Shown here piece by piece: positions 1 to 8,674 of a stretch of 64,000 nt of DNA; within the stretch, counting starts at the first letter, position 1; every line of letters begins with the position of its first letter. The notes beneath the pieces are model-generated. The model saw only the letters and a program-made list of their open reading frames with translations. It did not search any database and was not told the DNA's origin. A program made the translations under genes and the position numbers. Origin of the DNA: Primorskyibacter flagellatus (GTDB taxonomy: Bacteria; Pseudomonadota; Alphaproteobacteria; Rhodobacterales; Rhodobacteraceae); NCBI RefSeq assembly GCF_900176485.1, contig NZ_FWYD01000001.1, positions 372,001 to 436,000 of the forward strand, in the 5' to 3' direction.

Positions 1-171
1 GATACCGCGGCGCCGGGCCTCGCCAAGTGCCTTGTTCACGCGCATTCGGGTGATTCCGAACCGCTTTGCGGCGTCGGCCTGTGTCAGGCCTTCGATCTCG
101 CAGGCCCAGGCGAGACGTACCAAAAGCTGTTCGTCCTCGTCGATCTGTTCAATTTTGACACTCCGCGACAT
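1..171 (-). CDS. SorC/DeoR-type sugar-binding transcriptional regulator, N-terminal part (cut by window edge)
   Basis: Reading leftwards from an ATG at 171, 57 codons stay open to the window edge. Residues 13-55 form a helix-turn-helix of the SorC type (EGLTQADAAKRFGITRMRVN, then a K-x-L-x-E-A-R-R-R-G-I tail). In this family the HTH is followed by a large sugar-phosphate-binding effector domain, which lies outside the window. It sits just downstream of the ABC transporter permeases on the same strand, so it probably controls that uptake locus. Regulator identity is from the HTH only; the effector is unknown. Confidence 0.8.
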   Translation of the reverse strand, partial: MSRSVKIEQIDEDEQLLVRLAWACEIEGLTQADAAKRFGITRMRVNKALGEARRRGI

Positions 172-247
172 CTGAACCGCTAGACGTCATAGCGGCGGGG
201 CCGCAGGTGGAGCTTGCCGCGCGTGCACAATCCGGAACCGGCATCGC

Positions 248-1066
248 TCATTTGACCGCCCCCATGGTCAGACCGCGCACCAGTTGCTTGGACGCAAGCA
301 GCGCAAAGATCAGCACCGGGATCACGATCAGCGTAGAGGTTGCCATGATCTTGCCATAGGGAAGGTTGTAGCCTTCCATGAAGGACACCGCCATTGCGGG
401 GGCTGTCTTGGCTTCGGACCGGGTCAGGATCAGGCCGAACATCAGCTCGTTCCAGGAAAAGATAAACGAGAAGATCGCGGACACTGCGACGCCTGGCATG
501 GCCAGAGGCAGACAGATCTTGCGCATGATCGTAAATTGCGAGGCGCCTTCCAGACGCGCGGCTTCATCCAGATCATAAGGAATGCCGCGGAACTGGTCCG
601 TGACGATCCAGATCACGATCGGCAGATTGAAGGTCAGGTAGATCAGGATCAGCGTAATATGCTTGTCCAACATACCCAGGTTCCGCGCAATCAGAAAGAA
701 CGGCAACGCCAGCACAATGGGCGAGACCATGCGGTTGGTGATGAACCAGAACCAAAGGTCCTTTTTCCCACGAAATTCAAACCGGGCCAGCGCGAAGGCC
801 GCAGGTACACCAAGAACAATCGCCAGAACCGTGGTCGAGATCGCAATGATCAGAGAGTTGATCAGCGTGCGCAACACGCCATCTTCGAACAGCGCTTCGC
901 GGTAGTTGTTCAGCGTCGGCTCGAATATCCAGACCGGCGGCGCTTCGAGCGCCACGATCTGTGTCTTCAGCGAGGTCGTCACCATCCAGTAGAACGGAAA
1001 GACACAGACAGCGATGATGACGAAAAGCAAAAGGATCTGAGAGGCCAGTGACCGCGTGGTGTTCAT
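248..1066 (-). CDS. Carbohydrate ABC transporter inner-membrane permease (MalG type)
   Basis: 272 residues, the usual length for a MalG-type permease. It has about six membrane segments, the first near residues 10-30, and the cytoplasmic EAA loop (DEAARLEGAS) near residue 170, which contacts the ATPase. It would pair with the MalF-type permease encoded 3 bp upstream to form the channel of a CUT1-family sugar or polyol importer. The order permease-permease with the binding protein upstream on the same strand suggests one operon. The substrate cannot be read from sequence; a sugar alcohol is a reasonable guess because SorC regulators and HAD phosphatases often accompany polyol importers in this order. 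Confidence 0.93.
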   Translation of the reverse strand: MNTTRSLASQILLLFVIIAVCVFPFYWMVTTSLKTQIVALEAPPVWIFEPTLNNYREALFEDGVLRTLINSLIIAISTTVLAIVLGVPAAFALARFEFRGKKDLWFWFITNRMVSPIVLALPFFLIARNLGMLDKHITLILIYLTFNLPIVIWIVTDQFRGIPYDLDEAARLEGASQFTIMRKICLPLAMPGVAVSAIFSFIFSWNELMFGLILTRSEAKTAPAMAVSFMEGYNLPYGKIMATSTLIVIPVLIFALLASKQLVRGLTMGAVK

Positions 1067-1069
1067 CGC

Positions 1070-1936
1070 TCAAACCTCTTTGTAGAAGACGCGAATATAG
1101 ATCTGCGCCAGAATGATGGTGATGATCAGCAGGATGATCGCCTGCGCAGATGCCAGCCCCTGATCGAACCCGCGAAATCCGACGCGCTGGATCATCAACG
1201 AGATGAACTCGGTCGCGGCACCGGGCCCGCCGCGTGTAAGTGTGAACACCATGTCAAACAGCTTCAGCGTGTCCGCCGTCCGCAGGATCAGCACGGCCAC
1301 AAGACCGGGCAGCAGGAAGGGCAATTGAACATAGCGCAGGACCGTCCACCAGCTTTTGGTTTCCAGCCGCGCGGCTTCCTCCACCTCGCCGGGGACCATG
1401 GTCAGACCTGCCAGCAGCACCAGCGCGACAAAAGGCGTCCATTGCCAGACATCCCAGAAGATGATCATGGCAAAGGCATTGGTCGGATCGCCGATCCAGT
1501 TGATGTTCGCGCCGCCAAGCATTTGATTGATGACACCGAATTTCTGGTTGAACATCACCTGCCCCAAGAGGCCGACAACCGCATAGGTCGTGGCCATCGG
1601 CAGCACCAGCGATAGCCGCGCAAGGGTCTTGAGGATGGTCAGCCCCGGTTTGTGCAGGACCAGCGCGATGCCCAGCCCAAGCGCCAATTGCAGAGGCAAT
1701 GCTGTGCAAAGCAGAAAGAACGTCCGTCCCATTGCCTGCCAGAACACCTCGTCCGTCAGCACTGTCCAATAGTTTTCAAGCCCGATGAACTTGACCTGCT
1801 TGAGCTTGATCAGGTTGAAGAAATGCAGCGAGGTCCACGCCGCGTAAAGCAAGGGCGCGATGCCGACGATCGCAAGACCGAAAACTGCCGGAGCAATAAA
1901 ACCGATAACTGTACGTCTGGAAACTTGTCCGCGCAT
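1070..1936 (-). CDS. Carbohydrate ABC transporter inner-membrane permease (MalF type)
   Basis: 288 residues with an N-terminal membrane anchor (residues about 10-32), several further membrane segments and the EAA loop (EVEEAARLET) near residue 190. It belongs to the MalF/UgpA permease family and would form the heterodimeric pore with the MalG-type protein whose start lies 3 bp downstream. It lacks the large periplasmic loop of enteric MalF, as is normal for CUT1 permeases of alphaproteobacteria. The binding-protein gene ends 66 bp upstream of its start. Confidence 0.93.
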   Translation of the reverse strand: MRGQVSRRTVIGFIAPAVFGLAIVGIAPLLYAAWTSLHFFNLIKLKQVKFIGLENYWTVLTDEVFWQAMGRTFFLLCTALPLQLALGLGIALVLHKPGLTILKTLARLSLVLPMATTYAVVGLLGQVMFNQKFGVINQMLGGANINWIGDPTNAFAMIIFWDVWQWTPFVALVLLAGLTMVPGEVEEAARLETKSWWTVLRYVQLPFLLPGLVAVLILRTADTLKLFDMVFTLTRGGPGAATEFISLMIQRVGFRGFDQGLASAQAIILLIITIILAQIYIRVFYKEV

Positions 1937-2002
1937 GGTGCGCCTCCCGGCAGTCAGAGCGAGAGCGGCACGTTCTGCGCCGCCCTCTTTTTAGTGTGTG
2001 GA

Positions 2003-3346
2003 TTATTGAGCGAGAGGTTTGTCGCCGGAGTAATAGCCAGCGTCATCCAGCACCGCTTCCATGCGGGTGCCGATCTCCTGTGCGCCCTCTTCGGTCGTCA
2101 CCTCACCCAGCATCATCTTCGTGCCCCATTCCTGCACGATCTCGGTGATTTCGGGCCATTCGGCAAAGCGTGGGCGGAATTCAGGCACTCCGTCCTGCCA
2201 GCTTTCGACCAGCGCGGGGATATACTTGAACGTCTCGGCCAGTGCCGGATCTTCATAGGCGGACTGCCGGGCGCTGACACCGCCGCGTTCGACATACTCG
2301 ACTGCATTGGCTTTGGAGGTGGCCCACTGGATGAACAGATAGGCTGCGGCCTGCTCGGCCTCGTCCGCCTGACTTGCCACAGCCATAGAGAATCCCCCAA
2401 GTGCAGGCTTGCGGCCTGCCGGGCCTTTTGGCTCTGGCGCGATTTCAACGCAGTCCGCGACCTTGGAAGTTTCCGGCGAGACGACGCTGGAATAAAACGC
2501 CGACCACTCGGTAATCATGGCAATATCGCCTTGGGCGAAACCGTTCACGACCTCGGCATGGTCATAGGCCACGATGCCATCCGGCATGTATTGCATCAGA
2601 TCCTGACGGAACTGAAGACCGGCCTGCGATTCAGGCGAATTGAGGTTGGATTTGAAATCCGCGTCCAGGAAAGACCCGCCAAACGGCCAGATCATCCGGG
2701 CAAAACTGTCTGCCGACTGGGTTTCATTGCGCTTGGATTGCAGCGCGAAGGCGTATTTTCCGTCTTTGGTCAACGCCGGTCCGTACTCATCCTTCAACTC
2801 TGTCCATGTCTCTGGTGGACCGTCAAAACCGGCTTCTTCAAGCATGCAGCGATTATAGAACATCAGGCCCGAATAGTTATCGACCGGAAGGCCATAGGTT
2901 GTGCCGTTCCAGCTTCCGAACGCGTTCAGCACAAGCGGGAAGAAGTCGTCGATATCCAGATCAGGATCGACAATATCTGGAAACTTGGCCTGAACATCAG
3001 CAAGCGGCAACGCCCAGTCGTTTTCCGCAAAGTTGCCGATCCAGACAAGGTCGATCAGCACGACATCCAGATCGCCGCCAGCCACGAAGTCGCGAACCTG
3101 TTCGCCCAGAGCATTCTCATAGGGGTGCTTGATGACGTTTACCTTGATGCCGGTTTCTTCCTCGAACGCCGGCAACATGGCTTCAATCGCCTCGTAGCCC
3201 GGACGCAGCAGGAACACGACATCAACAGTGGTGCCCGCATATGGCTCCGCCGCTTTCGCCAGGCTCCAGCCATGCCCTTCAGCCAATGCCCCCGTCGCCA
3301 TGACCCCGCTCAAAGCCACGGAACATAGTAGCTTCCTGATACTCAT
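2003..3346 (-). CDS. Periplasmic sugar/polyol-binding protein of the ABC importer
   Basis: The ATG at 3346 is chosen (447 residues) because GGGAGG lies just upstream and the protein then starts with a clean signal peptide (MSIRKLLCSVALSGVMATGA, cleavage expected after ALA). An upstream ATG at 3382 would add 12 charged residues in front of the signal and is unlikely. The mature part is a family 1 extracellular solute-binding protein: an N-terminal lobe with a PAFEEETGIKV segment, a YGLPVD hinge-like motif, and a Trp-rich C-terminal lobe. It captures the substrate and delivers it to the two permeases encoded downstream. Confidence 0.93.
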   Translation of the reverse strand: MSIRKLLCSVALSGVMATGALAEGHGWSLAKAAEPYAGTTVDVVFLLRPGYEAIEAMLPAFEEETGIKVNVIKHPYENALGEQVRDFVAGGDLDVVLIDLVWIGNFAENDWALPLADVQAKFPDIVDPDLDIDDFFPLVLNAFGSWNGTTYGLPVDNYSGLMFYNRCMLEEAGFDGPPETWTELKDEYGPALTKDGKYAFALQSKRNETQSADSFARMIWPFGGSFLDADFKSNLNSPESQAGLQFRQDLMQYMPDGIVAYDHAEVVNGFAQGDIAMITEWSAFYSSVVSPETSKVADCVEIAPEPKGPAGRKPALGGFSMAVASQADEAEQAAAYLFIQWATSKANAVEYVERGGVSARQSAYEDPALAETFKYIPALVESWQDGVPEFRPRFAEWPEITEIVQEWGTKMMLGEVTTEEGAQEIGTRMEAVLDDAGYYSGDKPLAQ

Positions 3347-3372
3347 TTTCTCATCCTCCCTATCGCAGTAAT

Positions 3373-3408
3373 TGATTGACAATCATATGTGTCTGCATGG
3401 ATACAAAT
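3373..3408. promoter_or_regulatory. Two adjacent palindromes in the divergent transporter promoter
   Basis: In the 147 bp between the divergent binding-protein and ATPase genes there is a perfect palindrome TGATTG-A-CAATCA (3373-3385). It is immediately followed by a 24 bp imperfect one, ATATGTGTC-N6-GATACAAAT (3385-3408, 7 of 9 positions matching). This is AT-rich in a GC-rich genome. The likely reader is the SorC-type regulator at the left edge, but that is inference. Confidence 0.5.
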
Positions 3409-3493
3409 GTAAATTCGACGGGTATGAAAAAGCAAGTGCTTTCTTTCACTCAAGCCGGTTGAAACCCAAAGGTGACGACGGAGGAAGTCCACG

Positions 3494-4510
3494 ATGGCCA
3501 CAGTACAGATCCGAAAACTCAACAAGTATTACGGTAAGATGCAGGCCCTTTTTGATGTGGATCTGGATGTGGCGGACGGTGATTTCGTGGTCTTTGTCGG
3601 GCCTTCCGGCTGCGGGAAATCAACGCTCCTGCGCGCCCTTGCAGGATTGGAAGGCATTGATTCCGGCACGGTGAAGATTGGCGGAAAAGACGTGTCGAAT
3701 GCTGAACCTGCGGATCGTGGCCTGTCGATGGTGTTCCAGTCCTATGCGCTTTACCCGCATATGACCGTCCGCCAGAACATGGAATTCGGGATGAAGGTGA
3801 ACGGCGTCGCCCCTGCCGAACGCACCGAGCGGATAGATGAGGCCGCGCGCATTCTGCAACTGACCGACTATCTTGACCGCAAGCCGTCGCAACTGTCAGG
3901 CGGTCAACGTCAGCGGGTCGCGATCGGCCGGTCGATCGTCAAGAACCCGTCGGTTTTCCTGTTCGACGAACCACTGTCCAACCTTGATGCGAAACTCCGC
4001 GTTCAGATGCGGGTGGAGCTTGAGGCTTTGCACAAGCAATTGGCCGCGACAATGATCTATGTGACCCATGACCAAGTCGAGGCCATGACGATGGCGGACA
4101 GGATCGTTGTGCTCAACGGCGGTCGCATCGAACAGGTCGGCACCCCGATGGAGATCTATCACACGCCGGACAGCAAGTTCGTCGCCGAATTCATGGGCTC
4201 ACCGGCCATGAACGTGTTCCGGCACAGCGGCATGCGCGATATGGCTTTGCGCCCGGAGGCGACCTATATCGGCTGCCGTCCGGAACATATGGTTATCCAC
4301 CCGAAGGGCGGCGGGAATGTCGACGCGGTTGTTTCGAACAAGGAACAACTGGGCGGCGAAAACCTGCTGTATCTGAAACTGGCTGACGGGCTGACCTTGG
4401 TCGCACGCGTTGATGGCGACGACCAGACGGCGGTGAATGCCGAGGTCGGCGTCGAACTTCCTCCCAATCGCCTGCATCAATTCGATCAGACTGGCCGCGC
4501 GCTGCGATAG
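3494..4510 (+). CDS. Sugar ABC transporter ATPase (MsmK/UgpC/MalK type)
   Basis: 338 residues. Walker A GPSGCGKST (36-44), Q-loop VFQSYALYPH, signature LSGGQRQRVAIGRS, Walker B VFLFDEP and the switch histidine in YVTHDQVEA are all intact, so the nucleotide-binding domain is complete. The C-terminal part is a TOBE-type regulatory domain as in MalK. A good GGAGG precedes the ATG. It is transcribed away from the permease/binding-protein genes and is followed closely by a HAD phosphatase gene. It energises the importer encoded on the opposite strand. Confidence 0.95.
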   Translation: MATVQIRKLNKYYGKMQALFDVDLDVADGDFVVFVGPSGCGKSTLLRALAGLEGIDSGTVKIGGKDVSNAEPADRGLSMVFQSYALYPHMTVRQNMEFGMKVNGVAPAERTERIDEAARILQLTDYLDRKPSQLSGGQRQRVAIGRSIVKNPSVFLFDEPLSNLDAKLRVQMRVELEALHKQLAATMIYVTHDQVEAMTMADRIVVLNGGRIEQVGTPMEIYHTPDSKFVAEFMGSPAMNVFRHSGMRDMALRPEATYIGCRPEHMVIHPKGGGNVDAVVSNKEQLGGENLLYLKLADGLTLVARVDGDDQTAVNAEVGVELPPNRLHQFDQTGRALR

Positions 4511-4520
4511 GACGGTCCTT

Positions 4521-5246
4521 TTGGCGCTCAACAACAATGACCCCCGATGCTCCGCCCCCGTCACCGACCTGGTGATCCTGGATTTCGACGGCGTTGTGGC
4601 GGATAGCGAGGTCATTTCACTGGGCAGTTTGCAATCCGCCCTGAAAGACTTTGGCGTCGTTTTCGATCTGCCCGAGACGCGTCGTCGCTTTTTGGGAAAA
4701 TCCCTGAACGCGATCAAAGCCGATGCGAGCCAAATCGCCCCCGAAGGAAAATGGGACGGTTTCGAAAACCACTGGCATTCCATCCTGTTTGAAAGGTTCT
4801 CGAAAGAACTGGTTCCTGTTGCAGGCGTGGCCGATTTTCTTGCACGTCTCAAAGCGGATGGGCTCCCCTATTGCATTGCGTCAAGCAGCGGGTTCGAACG
4901 CATCTACTTTGCGCTGAGTGTCATGAAGCTGACCGACCATTTCCCCTGTGTTTACAGTGCCCAACAGGTGACGCAAGGCAAGCCAGCTCCAGACCTGTTC
5001 CTGTATGCGGCCCGGAGTATGAACATTGCCCCCGAAAGATGCGTAGTGATCGAAGATTCGCCATATGGCATCCTGGCCGCAAGGGCCGCGGGAATGCGTT
5101 CAATCGGCTTTCTGGGGGGGCAACATCTTGCAGGATCGCAAAAATCGCATCGCCAATTGCTATTGGCGCAGGGCGCACACGAAATTGTCGATGCTCTCGA
5201 TGAGATCACGTTTGAGGGACAAGCACATTTGCAGGACCGTGTGTGA
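4521..5246 (+). CDS. HAD-superfamily hydrolase, beta-phosphoglucomutase/phosphatase-like
   Basis: The HAD motif I is LVILDFDGVVADSE, with a cap domain after it. Motif II is the SSS segment in CIASSSGFER, then the lysine in QGKPAPDLF, and motif IV is VIEDSPYGILAA. This is a subfamily IA HAD enzyme, probably a sugar-phosphate phosphatase or mutase. The open frame runs upstream into the ATPase gene, but the TTG at 4521, 10 bp after the ATPase stop and behind AGGACGG, gives a sensible N terminus of 241 residues. Its position in the transporter locus suggests it acts on the imported, phosphorylated substrate. Confidence 0.85.
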   Translation: MALNNNDPRCSAPVTDLVILDFDGVVADSEVISLGSLQSALKDFGVVFDLPETRRRFLGKSLNAIKADASQIAPEGKWDGFENHWHSILFERFSKELVPVAGVADFLARLKADGLPYCIASSSGFERIYFALSVMKLTDHFPCVYSAQQVTQGKPAPDLFLYAARSMNIAPERCVVIEDSPYGILAARAAGMRSIGFLGGQHLAGSQKSHRQLLLAQGAHEIVDALDEITFEGQAHLQDRV

Positions 5247-5573
5247 TTTTTTGTTCTTGGAGCTTTGGCGGTCAAGGGTGCGGGGGGCTATACGCGGGCC
5301 GCGCCTAGAAGAGCCGGAACATGTCTGCGCTGATGCCCGGTGCTGGTAGGGGCGGCATCCTGGATGGCCGCCACATTCGTGCGTGATGGCTTGGGATTCA
5401 GGCCAGCTTAACCCTAGGCACGCAAGCACATCGTCGTGATCGCGTGCCCGGAAACACGTGCGGGAATGAGGGGCCAGCCCCTCATACTCCCCGGAGTATT
5501 TTGGCCAAGAAGAAGCGCAAAAGAGCCTGAGGAGCGGTGGTGTGCCATTTCAAGCGGGGACCTGCGGCGGCCC
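5247..5573. other. Intergenic stretch with hairpin element
   Basis: Between the HAD gene and the convergent membrane-protein gene there is no convincing coding frame. The only clear structure is the hairpin element at 5466-5497, described separately. Confidence 0.6.
5466..5510. repeat. Rhodobacterales-type intergenic hairpin element, possible bidirectional terminator
   Basis: ATGAGGGG-CCAG-CCCCTCAT (5466-5485) is a perfect 8 bp stem. It is directly followed by the smaller palindrome ACTCCCCGGAGT (5486-5497) and a conserved-looking tail ATTTTGGCCAAGAAGAAG. From memory, elements of the form 'CCCCGGAGTATTTTTGG...AAGAAG' are scattered through intergenic regions of many Rhodobacterales genomes. 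It lies between two convergent genes, so it may end transcription from both sides. I did not see a second copy in this window. Confidence 0.5.
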
Positions 5574-6095
5574 TTATGATCCCAGAACGCCGACGGACAA
5601 GGTCCTGTACATGCCCCAAAGCGTCGTCACGAAAATGGCCGCCATAGCCACGGACTGGACCCAGACACGGTGGCGGTGCAAATGGCGAAAGAGCGCCTCA
5701 CCCTGAGGACCCTCGGCCCGGATACGTTTTGCGGTAAGCAGCGACAGAAGCGCCACGAAACCCAGTGGCAAGCCCAGAAGAAACAGTGCCTGGGCCAACT
5801 CAATCCAATACACCCAGCCAAGAATCAAAAGCCCGGTGAGCATGAAACAACCCAGACCCAGCAGCCAAATTCCGGCCTGATCGACCATGCGGAGACGTCG
5901 CAGGACGTTGATGCGGACCATGTCTTCCAGGTCTTGCTCTGCCTGACCACCCTGTCTGCGCGCGGCGGCAATCATGTGGTAGGGCACGCCAAGCACATGG
6001 TGGCTGACCATCGACCAGACAGTCGCGAGCATGATCCAGAACCAAATGCTGGAAAACGACCGCATGTCGATTGCCTCGAATATGGTTCCGTACAA
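5574..6095 (-). CDS. Conserved membrane protein (often named 'component of SufBCD complex' in Rhodobacterales)
   Basis: 173 residues with four likely membrane segments (about 14-34, 76-98, 100-120 and 146-165). The signature near the start, an IDMRSFSS segment followed by WFWI and SHHVLGVPY, matches my memory of a small Rhodobacterales membrane family that databases call 'component of SufBCD complex'. I know of no firm functional evidence for that name, and no suf genes are nearby. The start is a TTG at 6095 with GAGG seven bases upstream. Function is best treated as unknown. Confidence 0.75.
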   Translation of the reverse strand: MYGTIFEAIDMRSFSSIWFWIMLATVWSMVSHHVLGVPYHMIAAARRQGGQAEQDLEDMVRINVLRRLRMVDQAGIWLLGLGCFMLTGLLILGWVYWIELAQALFLLGLPLGFVALLSLLTAKRIRAEGPQGEALFRHLHRHRVWVQSVAMAAIFVTTLWGMYRTLSVGVLGS

Positions 6096-7447
<1,352 letters not shown>

Positions 7448-7452
7448 CGGAC

Positions 7453-7495
7453 ACCCGCCGAACGGCCACGCTTTGGCGTGACAGACGGCGGGTTT
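7453..7495 (+). terminator. Nested hairpin, probable hemB terminator
   Basis: Outer arms ACCCGCCG (7453-7460) and CGGCGGGT (7486-7493) pair perfectly over 8 bp. An inner CACGC-TTTG-GCGTG hairpin is nested at about 7468-7481. Only three T follow, so as an intrinsic terminator it is weak. It sits 6 bp after the hemB stop codon. Confidence 0.5.
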
Positions 7496-7588
7496 CCGCG
7501 TATAAACCGGCATAACCGGCCAGAAGCGTCGGATCCGAGGCAATCAGGCGCAACCGACACGCGCCGCATCAGAACGAGAGCAGGCAAC

Positions 7589-8146
7589 ATGAGCCAGATT
7601 TCCCGACGCAATCTTACACTTTCTCTGGGGGCCCTGCCCCTTGTCGCGGCCTGTGCCAACGGCATCGGCAGTGACGGTCCGCAACGGATCGACGCCCGCG
7701 TAGACGCTACCCTGGCGCAGCTTTTCACGAACTTTCCGGGCACGCGCTCTTTGGAAAGCAAATCGACCGGCATGCTGGTCATGCCGCTGGTCACCGAAGC
7801 CGGACTTGGCCTTGGCGGTGCCTATGGGCGCGGCGCGCTGCGTGTCGGTGGTGTGACGGTTGATTACTATTCGACGACAAAGGCCAGCGCAGGCATTCAG
7901 ATCGGCGCGCAACAATATGCGCATGTGCTGTTTTTCATGACCGAAGATGCCTTGCTGAATTTCCGCCGCTCGCCCGGATGGGCCGCCGGTGCGAACGTGC
8001 TTTATGCCACGCCGGAAACCGGTGCGACGCTTGGGGCCGAAACGACAACCTCCATGGCACCGGTCATTGCGGTTGTCTTCGGCCAGTCCGGCCTGCGCGT
8101 CGGCGCGACTCTGGAAGGTGTGAAATACACCCGCATCATTCCATAG
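7589..8146 (+). CDS. SYLF-domain (Ysc84-like) lipoprotein
   Basis: 185 residues from the ATG at 7589 (AGCAGG upstream). The N terminus MSQISRRNLTLSLGALPLVAAC has a twin-arginine-like SRRNLT stretch and ends in a lipobox cysteine (residue 22), suggesting an exported lipoprotein, possibly by the Tat route. The rest matches the SYLF/Ysc84 fold: an SKSTGMLVMPLVTEAG strand, a glycine-rich GLGGAYGRGALRVGG segment and a final RVGATLEGVKYTRI. SYLF domains bind lipids in eukaryotes; in bacteria they are common secreted or envelope proteins of unclear role. Confidence 0.85.
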   Translation: MSQISRRNLTLSLGALPLVAACANGIGSDGPQRIDARVDATLAQLFTNFPGTRSLESKSTGMLVMPLVTEAGLGLGGAYGRGALRVGGVTVDYYSTTKASAGIQIGAQQYAHVLFFMTEDALLNFRRSPGWAAGANVLYATPETGATLGAETTTSMAPVIAVVFGQSGLRVGATLEGVKYTRIIP

Positions 8147-8212
8147 CGACAAGGCGAAACGCCAAGCCAATCGGGGGGCTATATGCCCCCCGCCAAACGT
8201 TTTTGCATGTCA

Positions 8213-8482
8213 TCAGTGGTAGGTAAATTCCCCGACGACGTTCTGCCATTCCCCCGATGACAGCATCTTGCGATGGGTGAAGCGGACAGAATGCAACGGG
8301 CCTTCGATCTCGTCCTGCCAGTATTCGATGAACCGGAACAGTTTCGGATGATCCGGCGCAAGATCGTATTCCTGCCAGATAAATGTGTTGAGAACATTCC
8401 GGTAGTCCGGCATCCGGTAGAACATTTCGGCCGTGGTCAGCCCGTAGCCACGCAGCATCAGTTCGGTTTCGTTTTCCTGCAT
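8213..8482 (-). CDS. usg: Usg family protein
   Basis: 89 residues from the ATG at 8482. The sequence has the family hallmarks GYGLTTAEMFYRMPDY, FIWQEYDLAPDHP and a C-terminal GEFTYH. Usg is a small conserved alphaproteobacterial protein first noticed near tryptophan or asd genes; its function is not established. It is divergent from gyrA, with about 190 bp between them. A much longer upstream open frame on this strand is only the antisense shadow of gyrA. Confidence 0.88.
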   Translation of the reverse strand: MQENETELMLRGYGLTTAEMFYRMPDYRNVLNTFIWQEYDLAPDHPKLFRFIEYWQDEIEGPLHSVRFTHRKMLSSGEWQNVVGEFTYH

Positions 8483-8674
8483 TGGGAACCTCACGTTTCT
8501 TATGGGTCTGTAAATCATGCCGGGCAAAGATTTACTTTTCAATAAAAACAGTGTGTTGGCAGAGTGTTCTGGTGGCTGCCAGAGGAACTTGGTCACACCC
8601 ATTGCACCCCATATCCTGCCTCTGATATAAGGCGGGCAACAAGATATAGAAAAACAGGAAGATGGGAACCTGAC

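Noticed and set aside
1652-3328. 558-residue open frame on the plus strand
   Set aside because: Antisense to the binding protein and permease genes, which have clear family motifs; long antisense frames are expected at this GC content.
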